Below, piece by piece: positions 54,220 through 64,000 of a stretch of 64,000 nucleotides of DNA (position 1 is its first letter; every line of letters starts with the position of its first letter). The DNA is from Lactuca virosa. Lineage: Eukaryota > Streptophyta > Magnoliopsida > Asterales > Asteraceae. The stretch covers positions 313,137,008 to 313,201,007 of the forward strand of contig CAKMRJ010002223.1 of the NCBI GenBank assembly GCA_928212115.1, read 5' to 3'. The translations under genes and the position numbers were made by a program. The notes beneath the pieces were generated by a model. It saw nothing but the letters and a program-made list of their open reading frames with translations. It searched no databases and was not told where the DNA came from.

Positions 54220-54790
54220 ATGTCTAGTTCTGACAACTATGGTCTTCCTCATCCTTTTGGAAAAAGTTTTCTATATAAAGATGATATTCCATAAGACGAT
54301 CTAGGTGAAAGATTAATCCCTTCTTCGTGTTGTAGTGGAACTTCACTTCCTCCACCTCATCCAATAATTCTCCCTGACCCACAAGTTCAAAAGACTTTAA
54401 AAGTTCAAGGTCACTCAAGCCCTATTGGCTAGCAAACACTAAGATGGAAGGTCTCTGTGTGCACATGTCTTGGAGATGAAGTCACACATTGACAGAATGG
54501 GAATGTTGGGTGTCGTTGTTTCAAGGAAGTTGGTTGTTGACTTGGCTCTTCAATCACTTCCTAAGTCATATAGCTGGTTCTTTAAGGACTACTATATGGG
54601 AGATCACGACATGACCCTTATTGATCTAACATATTTGCTTGTTGCTGTTGATTCAGCAATGATTTAGCGCACTGGTAAAGAAAATTTGATTAGAAGATCT
54701 ACTTCCCAAACTTCCATGGACATTGACAATGGAAACATTGGATGTCCAGAAAGGATTTCTCTTTCCAAGAGTTATGATAGATTGCTTAGG
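54220..54790 (+). pseudogene. Copia gag remnant
   Basis: It starts MSSSDNYGLPHPFGKSFLY at 54220 with a stop after KDDIP. Later, in another frame, EMKSHIDRMGMLGVVVSRK, LQSLPKSYSWFFKDYY and HDMTLIDLTYLLVAVDSAMI form the middle of a UBN2-type gag, then a stop and MDIDNGNIGCPERISL. Zinc knuckle and all of pol are missing. About two thirds of gag is deleted compared with the family. Confidence 0.75.
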
Positions 54791-57700
54791 AATAGATAAC
54801 AACATAGTTCGATGATCAGAATTTTGAGCTGCTGCTTAAGAGTTATGATAGATTGCTTAGGAATAGATAACGACATAGTTTTCATTTGTAATTACATTGT
54901 AAGGAAAAATTTTCCGCCATTTTAATAGATAAAATGTAAATTTTGATTTTATTTTATTTTAAATTTCCTTACAACGACATTTGTGAAAATTGTTGTTTAT
55001 GTGTTTCCATTGATAGCAACATTGGAAAATGGATTTGATTCTTTCATTTGTGGTAGTGTCAAGATTTACCAAATAAGGAAAGATTCTCATCACCCAAGTT
55101 TCAGTTGGATAGAAACTTGGAATCATGCAACTTGTATTGTGTGATGAATGAGAACTTCATCTTTGGGAAATTAAGACTAATTCCTTGTTCATATGTATAT
55201 GTGAGTCAAGTAAAGGACTAGGGGATCGGGTACACTTGGTTGTGCGCTGGTCAAGTCCACCATAAAGAACGATAAGAGTATTCTTTATGATTTACTAAAG
55301 TTTAGTAAATATGGTTATGCTTACAAGATTAAGTGTAATTCTGAATCATTGGAAAAGTTTCAATGTATGGCAGAACGAATAAGAAGAATCAAATTAGGCA
55401 GAAAGATAGAAGTTTCTCTAATCTGAGAAGAAGGGAGAGTACTTAAGTATCGTGTTTTATGATTATAATAGTGATTATGAAACCATATAACAATTGATCC
55501 TCTAAGGACATCTTAGTGCATTTGTATGGCTAAGAAGAGGAATCGTGAATTGTTGAAATGGTTAAATCAAGAAGATAAATCATACTTCGTTCCAAAATCA
55601 GGTCTTAGAGTCATACTCCAAGATTGTAACTTAAGTGACATGGTCCTAAGAAAGGTTTATAACACTCATCAAATGTAGAGTAAAATGTTTCTTACTCTTG
55701 TACATTTTAAATTGGTAAGTTGTGATGTTTTGGATAAGACAAAGACCAACTAAGACCAATTGTGTGAAGTGTTTGTCTTGATAAGAAACCGCATGTTCCT
55801 TGACAAAGTGAATCTTCTATGTCAAGAGGTCTGTGGGAGTCTTAAAGATCTTGAATAGCTTCTAGAACTAATCAAGAGTAAACCTATTGTTAATCACTAG
55901 CACACGACTTGAGGTTTGTAACCTATCGTGTTTACATATCATTGTTTCTGTTCCCATTCCAGTTGAAGTTGACTATGCATGTGAGTTATATGAGTTCTCA
56001 GTTGTTTTCATAACAAATTGGAAGCAATGGTAGGCCCTTGTGCTGCCATGTGGCAAGAAATTAAGATTGAACAAGTTCAGTCCATATGAGTTTGGAGTTG
56101 TCACTAACCTTGTCTTGTGATTATGGTTTTGACAAATTCACATGGATAGGAACACATACACCATAAAAATCTAAGTGTCATAAGGTTTCTCTCCAATTCA
56201 TGAAAATGATTGTGAGGAAACGCTTTCACTAAGTAGATTTTAAGAAGATAGCATTTGTGATATTTGCATTCTCAAATTCGATTATGATTACGACATCCCT
56301 CTTCATAGTTCGAATTGTGAGAAATGGAAAAAGGTCTAAACATTTGAGACTTATTGTTGTAAGTTCTAAAACTGTTCAGACACACATGTGAGCTATCTAA
56401 GGAAAGGTGTATGAATTTGAGGAGCCTAGATAAAGTCTTATCGAAGCATGTCATATCAGAAATATGAACTTTGGTAAGAAAGTAAAGAAAGTATTGATTT
56501 CTAGAAGTCCAACTGATTTCTGGGTACATGTCAAAGCTAGTGGGAGCATAAGTGTTATGCTAATAAGAATGTAATCATTATGCTAGTGGGAGCATAATTA
56601 TTACGTTAAGTGTTGCGAGTAAGCAATGTTAATTATAGAAAACAAAAGTTTCAATTCACAGGGTTTGAAAAGTTGTTTTGCTATAATTAAGGGAGAGGAA
56701 TTCATACTTCATTTCAAATATGAAAGATTAGATTGAGATTTTAATAAAATTTAGTCAAGGATATATATGAATGTTATGTTGAAAAGATTCGACATAAGGA
56801 AATTCTATATATGGAAATGTTATAGCAAGAGACTGGTAAAGTATCACGTCTTTATGTAAGACATTATGTATCGTATCCCATATGCTTCGGGTATAGGATC
56901 GATTACATATCGTATCCCATATGCTATAATATTAATCTGTTCTAATTTTCCAAATGCCTAGGGCATTAAGAGGGAAAAGGGACTAGAACGAGATATGACT
57001 AAAATGGTTAAGCAATTGTCGAGGACAATCTGAGGTTTACCAAAGATTGGTTGCTTATGGACAGTTGGAAGTATATTGTAAATTTTGGAAGGACCATATT
57101 GACATACTCTAAGAAGAGGTAACTCTTGTTCAGAAGCGTTAGTCAAAATGGGAATATGGAAATGTTTCCATAAGTGGAAGTTATTCTTAAATCTATGTAA
57201 GATTAGAAAACTAAATGCAAGAAGGATGTTCAAAGTAATGTACCTTGAATGTGAGACTTCGTTTCCATGGAATTGCTCTCCATTGGAGTACTTTGTAATG
57301 TCTGTTACCAAGTCTCTGTGACTTTTGTGCATAGTCATTACAAGAGGATCATTGCATCTAAGTTTAGAACCTAACAGATTATAGTAAATGGCGAGAATTT
57401 GGTACTCTTACATTTACAGTAAGGATTTGGAACTGTGAAATGACTTTCATTGAAGATGTGTTCAATTGATCTATTTCACAAATGGAAGGACCATAGACAA
57501 ACATAGTGTGCATGCTTGGTGCATGACATAACTATTGTTTCAATTCAAGTATTAAGTTGATAAATCGAAACATTATACAATGAATAATGTGTAATCAATA
57601 TGGTGGTTAAATAAGAGGTGTTTTATTTATATTCATAAGTTCTGAGACCATATTAGATTCGATTAGTCTTGTGTTTCACTTTGCATGTTTTGACTTCCCG

Positions 57701-58404
57701 AATAACTAGGTTATTCAAACTGTCCACAGTCGATCATACTTTGGAAGTAGGTATTGAGGCAAGACTGTCATGAATCTGATTGTAGATTGTCTAGGTGTTT
57801 TAGACATAGCACAATTTTGCTGCAGTATTCATGAGTACTCTTGGAATAAAATTCGAGTATTGTATTAAACCCATGCTCATTTGAATCACTTCATGGATTT
57901 TATCACGAGTGACCATGAGACGATAATATCTTATATTCTTAAAACCAAGACATGTGAGTTGTAGTTTACAAGTCAGTTGCACATTGACATATGTAAACGC
58001 ACCAGTACATATTGTTGTGTGTGATTTGATGAGTAAGTACAAGCAAGCATTTGAGTCGAAGTTTATTCGTTCCTTTTACCCAATGTGGGATAAAAGTGAT
58101 ATATGTGGGCCCTTCGATGATTTAGTGATGACACCCTAAGCGCTTGGCCAAGCCTGGACTGATTTAATTTGTTCAATTAGTAAGTTGTCATAAATCGGAA
58201 ATCAGGAAACAATAGATGAACAGAGAGAATGATTATAATCCATGTCTCAGTCCATATGATATCATGTAGAATGGAGGAATATATGATCCCTTATCTAATG
58301 GATGCGTCATTGACTAGGTCAGAGTTCGACAACGGCTTTTAATAGCTACGATTGCTAGTTGGGTTGTGGAGTCGTACTTACAATAATAGTTATTAGACTT
58401 ATCC
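54791..58404 (+). other. Conserved non-coding interior
   Basis: No gene is recognised on either strand. The order of recognisable blocks matches 6300-10000. Hairpins: class D 55901-55932, class B 56267-56326, class C 56545-56604. Apparent short frames are not shared between the two elements. Confidence 0.7.
56267..56326 (+). other. Class B stem-loop at the site of a class A stem-loop in the other element
   Basis: CATTCTCAAATTCGATTATGA pairs along most of its length with TCATAGTTCGAATTGTGAGA around TTACGACATCCCTC. Flanks TTTGCATTCTCAAA and GTGAGAA match those of the class A stem-loop at 7810-7876. Confidence 0.7.
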
Positions 58405-58415
58405 AAGTGGGAGAC

Positions 58416-58677
58416 TGTTGGATTAGGTGTCTAAGCCCATAACTATAATTGGTATGTACTTGACCCGAGAGTAGTATGGTCCATTTGGTTTGCCTTCACC
58501 AGAGCAATTTGATAGGATGGACTTTTAAGAAGAGGTTATTTATGATTTATTAATATATTATAAGTTCTAATATATTAATATGAAATCATGTTATTTAATT
58601 AGTATTGATCAAAAAATAATTTGGAATTAATTTAGTGATCAAAAGAGACTAATTAAATTAATGGGGACTAATTATGT

Positions 58678-58738
<61 letters not shown>

Positions 58739-58865
58739 TGGGCTTATGATACATGATGGACTAAGTTTATGAAAGAATCCATAAAGAGTTAGCCCACTTG
58801 AATCATGAATCATGGATAATAACCCTAAGGGTATGGATTAGTGTTTGACCATGACACTTAGAATC

Positions 58866-58945
<80 letters not shown>

Positions 58946-59286
58946 ACCCTATAGCTAAAATGGGTTACCCTAGTGTGATCTTTGAGTTCCTATAACCGAT
59001 TTTGAGCGCATAGAATCTCTCTCAAAAGTCCTCCTTTGTTCATGGTGTTTGTGAACCATTTAAGGCATCACATTTGAGGTGCTAAGTTCTTAAAGGCCAA
59101 AACTACAAGCTACAACAAAGAGGTAATTCTATAACTCACTTTTATGTTGATTTTGTCAATTGTATGCTAGTTGTAGGCTTCATGCTTTGGAAACAATATT
59201 GCGTGTATAATTAGAGAAAACATAGAACCAAAGCATTTAGGGTTGTATGTACACCATAGGATGTTATAGTATACTAAAACCGAACA
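58416..59286 (+). repeat. Copia-type 3' LTR (871 bp)
   Basis: TGTTGGATTAGG to AAACCGAACA. It has two (TA)n tracts (58682-58734, 58871-58942). The first is expanded relative to the 5' LTR, which explains most of the length difference. Confidence 0.9.
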
Positions 59287-59291
59287 CATAA

Positions 59292-60855
59292 CTCCCGCCA
59301 TCTTCCAATGCTGAACACCAAATCCGGATACAAGGTCGACTCCCGACCTAACAGTGGAACCGCCAGAGGCTACCCTTAGCACATTCGGCAATACGACCCC
59401 CCACAGTCATTCAATTTGACAGGGCTATCCCACCCAATCACACTGTTCCCGTTGTCACCAAGTTCGCCTCACCCCAAACGAACATTTCAACCGATCTGTA
59501 GGCACACATCACTTCTGACCTCTGACGTCTACTACTTGCTCATTCCATGCGTGGCGTGGTTCTCCTCAAGCCAACGACTGATCCACTCCGGTCTCAATCA
59601 TCAGATGGGATCATAATCACTCAAAATGAGACCCATCTGAAAGTCCGAAATCCCAACCTGCCTATCCTTTACACAGATAGAACCAAACTCAACACAAGAG
59701 TTTAGTCTGACAACAAAACTGGAACCACTCATATCCAATCTGATACTCCACTCATGACCCGTGATCCACGAAGCTACACATATATTACACCGTGATCCTT
59801 CCTATTTGCGACAACCCCCTAACAACCCCCTAACTCAAGACACAATGATTCTCGACCATCGTTGAGACCCCAGTCTCGCCCCTGGTCCGGCCACCAGGTT
59901 GCCAAAGACTCGATTGGCAAGGCTACTCAAGCCTAAGAACCCCTTTGCGTCACGTTCTGATTAGCAAATGCTACGGCTCACTGCAGTCTTACAACACTCT
60001 CTCACTGACTAGTGAATGTTACGACTCCCCGCAGTCTTTCAACACTTTCTCACTCACCATGGGCTCACCCTACGGTTTTTCCCTAACAATCATAAGTGAT
60101 TACTCCCACCTGGATCCATCCACTCTCTTAACATTCCACAATCTAATCATCAAGTCATCACCATACTGAGTGCACCAACTCATGCTCCGCGGTCCAACAT
60201 AGATAGGTGTACACGCCTACCCAGATTATGCATCACTACTCTTGACGAAAATTCTCGTAGACAAGGCACTTTCCCTCAATACAGTTTACACCCTTGGACA
60301 ACCCCCGTTTGGCGACAATTAACTGATGGTCTCACATCTGGAAATGTAGTTGCTTGATGTTCCACTTGCCGTTTGACAAACCCAAGTCTCATAGTAATCC
60401 AACAATTTAGGGCATCATACTTGGATACCATGATACACATCACAGAATCTCACGATGTCTTGCCACGATCACTGATCTGTTACTTACACAACTCAAACCC
60501 TTGAAGTACTCCAACTCACAATTTGAAGCACGGAGGAATCGTCCATGACATAGAACACGTAGACGACAATCCAAAACCCCATCCTCTACTGATCCAGCTC
60601 ATGCGAAACTACTCATATCGACTCTGAAGTTGATTGAAAAATCAACTGTTGCCCTTCCCGGAGTACAGATAACAATCTATACGTCGAACTACCATTCTCT
60701 CAGCAATCGATTCTTGACCTCAAAAAATCAATCGTCTCGAAACTCAAACATTGGCACACCCAAAGAAACACGAGACAAAATCAGATTCCTGGCCAACGGC
60801 CACCTACCGTGAAGACAATCATTCTCTCCTGAGCATATGCAACATGCATCATCTC
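59292..60855 (-). other. Gypsy interior of unknown content
   Basis: CA- and TC-rich sequence continuing 51481-51751. No frame beyond about 75 codons and no pol motif on either strand. A two-unit tandem repeat of about 48 bases lies at about 59960-60055 (GC.GTCTT.CAACACT.TCTCACT). It may be non-coding filler of a non-autonomous Gypsy or a strongly decayed region. Confidence 0.5.
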
Positions 60856-62947
60856 TGTAACATCCGAAAATTTGAGGCCAAAAATTTCGTTTTTAATTAA
60901 GTGGTTTATAAATCAGTTTATCAAAATATTGCCAATATCATGTCAATACATAAAACCATAATTTCATGTCTCAAACCAAATCATCTGAGGTAACGAAATA
61001 TCAGAGTACAATCCCAAAAAACACTAAGCGGAAATCATATGTGTATGTGTGATGCGCTGCTACGCTGCCGGCTCCTTCCCCTTGGACGAAGAGGTACCTG
61101 AAACCAAAACTGAAACTGTAAGCACAAAGCATAGTCAGTTCCCCCATCATACCACATACCATACTATCACATAGCATACATACTACCGGGCAATTCTAGG
61201 GCGCCCGTCCTACCCATGTCAAGCCATTCTGGGGTGCTGACCTACCCATGTCGAGCCATTCTGGGGGTGCCGACCTACCCTCCGGTCTATCTCAACCGAA
61301 CACGGGGACTATTTCACCCCTACCACTAACACATAATATCATATCATAATCATGCTGTCAGACATATTTAGGGTGTCCGACCTACCCATTGGTCCTAGCA
61401 ACCGAATCGGGGACTAGTCCCCTTCTACTGATACTATCTCACATAGCATAGTAACTAGCAAACTAGCATAATCACATATCTAGCAATCTAGCATACTCAC
61501 ATATCCAACAATAACAGACCAGACAATTATCACAAAGATAATCGTCCCAACTGACAATTATTAGTGGGTCGGCCTTGGTTCCTTAGACCCACTTCTACTG
61601 GAAGGTAACTCACCTCGATGTCGTGTAGTGTCTGAACTGTCCTTGGCGTGAAGGTCGGCTCTCCTCGACTCCTCAATCCCTACACGACAACCTTCAAGTC
61701 ATCAAACAGAACATACAACCCTAACCAGGGTCAATACCAAAACCAGTCAAAGTCAACACCTAGTTGACCTGACTCGCCGAGTTGGTCTACCAACTCGTCG
61801 AGTCCATACTCCACTAACCCGATCCAACCCCGACTCCACTCGTCGAGTCTAACAAGAACTCGGCGGGTTCTCCTTGATTCAAACCATCGGGACCATCTTC
61901 ATCCGACTCGTCAAGTTCTTCCTTTAACTCGACGAGTTCATCTCCCTCAAAAGAATGTGTCCGGTCTACGAGTCGCCGAGTCGTATGAACAACTCGTCGA
62001 GTTCATCTTCAAAGATTGGGAGATTGCCTTGGACTCGCCGAGTCTGTTCATCCACTCGTCGAGTCCCATGATTCCCAGGCCCCCTTTTGTGTCTAAACAA
62101 CTAAGGGACTTTCTTCTTAACAACTGGCCCATCCTCAGAAAGGATTTGGTGATCAATACCCCGCTACTCGCTGAGTCCCAAGAACAACTCGTTGAGTCCA
62201 TCCTTGACCCATACTATATAGTTGTTTTGAATGGGTCTTAACACACCAAAACCATAGATTTGGCCTCCTAATGTCCATTTTACACGTAAAGTTCCAAACT
62301 TGATACACATGCAAAGGGTATTTGGCTCAAAAAGCCATTAGAAGTGATCTACAAGGTGCATGGGGCTCTCATGGCCATAGAGTTGTCACCTTTATGCCAT
62401 GAGACCCCTCCAATAACTTAGATCTTAAGGTAAGACTCCATATAACACTCTACAAATCCGAAAATGGCTTGGAAAGCCCTAAATGCACCCAAAATCTAAG
62501 CCCTAAGGATGAATAACCTTATAGAAGACCAAGACAGGGGTATTTTACCTTGATTGAGCTGGAAGTGGACCAAAATCTCTGGATCTCAAAGCCTCAACTC
62601 AAACTCACAAGCTTCTTTCTTCTTCTCAAGCTTCACACTTCACTAAATGCACCAAAATGACCTTAGAACACACAAAAACGGATAGGGTTTCGATATACAG
62701 CTCTCTGGGAGTGATAAGGGCAATGGAGGCTGAGATAAAGTGTTTAAATAGGGTGTAAACCCTCAAATTTAGGGTTTCACTCAAACAGCACCTACTCGCC
62801 GAGTCAGTCTCCGACTCGTCGAGTAGGTCACTTAAACTTCCCGCGGATCCCGTCTCTACTCGACGAGTTGGGCCACCAACTCGTTGAGTCCCAGAGAAAA
62901 TACATACAATTCTTGAATAAAATACATACCAGGAATCAGGTGTTACA
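60856..62947 (-). repeat. ACTCG-type Gypsy 3' LTR (2,092 bp)
   Basis: TGTAACATCCG to GGTGTTACA on the plus strand, followed by a polypurine tract on the minus strand (AAGTGGGGGATATT, 62948-62961). Tandem units of about 38 bases around GACCTACCCATGTCGAGCC lie at 61190-61285. Dense ACTCGNCGAGT palindromes are at 61770-62200 and 62795-62890. The element continues beyond the window. Confidence 0.85.
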
Positions 62948-62964
62948 AATATCCCCCACTTATT

Positions 62965-64000
62965 TTAGACTTCGTCCTCGAAGTCTGCTGCTCGGTCCTG
63001 AAAAAGTTCGGGGTAATGCTCCCTCATCTCGTCCTCCGGCTCCTAGGTCCATTCCGAGCCCTTGCGATGCTGCCACTGCATCTTTACCAGCTCCACCCTC
63101 TTGTTCCTCAGATCCTTTGACTTCCTGTCAAGGATTGCCACTGGCCGCTCGATGTAGTTCAGGCTGCCATCAACCTGGATATCCTCTAGAGGCACCACTG
63201 CCGAATCGTCCACCAGACACTTCTGTAACTGGGAGACGTGAAAAGTACTATGAATCTAACTGAGTTCGGCTGGCAGATCCAGCCTATATGCCACCTTGCC
63301 CACCCGGGCTATAACCCTGAAGGGTCCAATATACCTGGGGCCCAGCTTGCCCCGCTTCCTGAATCGAATGACGTCCTTCCATGGTGACACCTTCAGGAGC
63401 ACCATATCCCCGACCTGGAACTACAGGTCCGACCGACGCTTGTCGGCATAACTTTTCTGCCGACTCTGAGTAGTCTGAAGCCTGCTCCGAACCTGTTGGA
63501 TCCTCTCCGTAGTCTTGAGTACCACTTCGGTACTCCCCATGACTCTCTGCCCGACCTCTCCCCAGCATATCGGGGTCCTGCACTTCCTCTCATACAACAT
63601 CTCGAAAGGAGGACAATCGATACTCGCAGCATATCCTCCAAAGTTATCCCAACTACCTCTGAAGTCTAAAACATACGCCCGCAGCATATCCTCCAAAGTT
63701 TGGATGGTCCGCTCACTCTGACCATCCGTCTGCGGGTGAAAAGCGGTGCTGAAATGCAGACGAGTACCCAGCTCGTCATGAAACTTCTTCCAAAACCTAG
63801 AAGTGAACCGCACATCCCTATCTGAAATCACTGAAACTGGCACCCCGTGCCGCGCCACTACCTCCCTAATATAGATGTTGGCCAACTTTTCGGCCGAAAT
63901 ACTCTCCTGAATCGGAATATAATGGGCGCTCTTGGTCAGTCGATCAATGATGACCCAAATCGAGTCCACTCCTCGCGCGGTCCTGGGAAGCTTCGTAATG
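62965..64000 (-). pseudogene. Chromovirus-like Gypsy integrase, carboxyl part (runs off the window)
   Basis: Minus strand, from the window edge: VDSIWVIIDRLTKSAHYIPI, VPVSVISDRDVRFTSRFW (second catalytic Asp) and AFHPQTDGQSERTIQTLEDM (catalytic Glu). After MLRAYVLDFRGSWD the usual LPLxEFxYNNSYH part is replaced by NFGGYAAS, and sequence resumes at PPFEMLYERKCRTPICW. A TAG follows RRSDL. The remainder (VLLKVSPWKDVIRF, VAYRLDLPAELS) reads through further stops to a chromodomain-like end, LVKMQWQHRKGSEWT, and EDEV. The terminal stop is at 62965. Three stops plus the internal exchange make it inactive. Confidence 0.9.

Larger units (their letters stand above)
51752..59291 (+). mobile_element. Copia-type non-coding element with CATAA duplication
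   Basis: Perfect duplications CATAA (51752-51756, 59287-59291) flank LTRs at 51757-52579 and 58416-59286. A primer binding site (52581-52592) and polypurine tract (AAGTGGGAGAC, 58405-58415) are present. A leader of 1.6 kb, a short gag remnant and about 3.6 kb of non-coding interior follow. The interior is shared with 6300-10010. It carries stem-loops of classes A, B, C and D. No pol was recognised, so the element is non-autonomous. Confidence 0.9.

Noticed and set aside
52172..58942. (TA)n tracts as possible origins or matrix attachment sites
   Set aside because: They are length-variable microsatellites within LTRs; nothing else supports such a role.
1..64000. Host genes, resistance-gene domains, rRNA, CRISPR arrays or virus-derived genes other than LTR retroelements
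   Set aside because: None seen on either strand; every frame with a recognisable motif belongs to an LTR retrotransposon.

Overview
The window looks like a flowering-plant nuclear genome, most likely an Asteraceae species of the lettuce type. That taxonomic guess is an inference from the style of the LTR sequences and was not searched. I found no host gene. Almost every base can be assigned to LTR retrotransposons, stacked by nested insertion, tandem duplication and inversion. All nine primer binding sites seen match the initiator-Met tRNA type (TGGTATCAGAGC). The long reading frames are gag, integrase or reverse-transcriptase remnants, nearly all broken.

Layout. 1-2296: Gypsy-type LTR sequence rich in GTACGC...GCGTAC palindromes. 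2302-6014: first copy of a Gypsy family I call G1 (LTR, PBS, leader), cut at about 6013. 6013-10764: relic of a mostly non-coding Copia-type element with its 3' LTR. 10765-13165: two LTR pieces rich in ACTCGNCGAGT palindromes. 13166-15907: GTACGC LTRs again; 13606-19623 is a near-identical copy of 1-6014. 15913-26358: a bounded G1 element (duplication TTGAC) holding a solo Copia LTR (duplication CAAAC). 26364-27149: Copia RT/RNase H fragment. 27267-37671: a SIRE-like Copia element A (AGCTA/AGCTG) holding a second one, B (32030-37066, AGAAG), whose interior is inverted between its own LTR ends. 37677-38535: GTACGC LTR. 38536-49192: antisense Copia gag-pol split by a gag-only Gypsy (41738-48675, GATTC). 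49193-60855: antisense chromovirus-like Gypsy remnant split by a Copia-type non-coding element (51757-59286, CATAA). 60856-64000: 3' LTR and pol end of another antisense Gypsy that leaves the window.

Target-site duplications give a relative order. The GTACGC-LTR/Copia chimera came first and was tandemly duplicated. G1, element A and the gag-only Gypsy then landed in its parts, B landed in A, and the 6 kb block carrying the G1 insertion was copied later still, since its copies are closer to each other than the two LTRs of G1.

The most unusual signal is non-coding. G1 carries a module of about 150 nt at four different places in one element; each copy has nearly the same apical loop on stems of different sequence that remain self-complementary. 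The Copia-type non-coding elements carry two further stem-loop classes with constant loops and changing, still-paired arms, and one homologous site holds a different class in each of two elements. I do not recognise these structures. They are the best candidates for something undescribed, with intra-palindrome template switching as the main alternative to selection.
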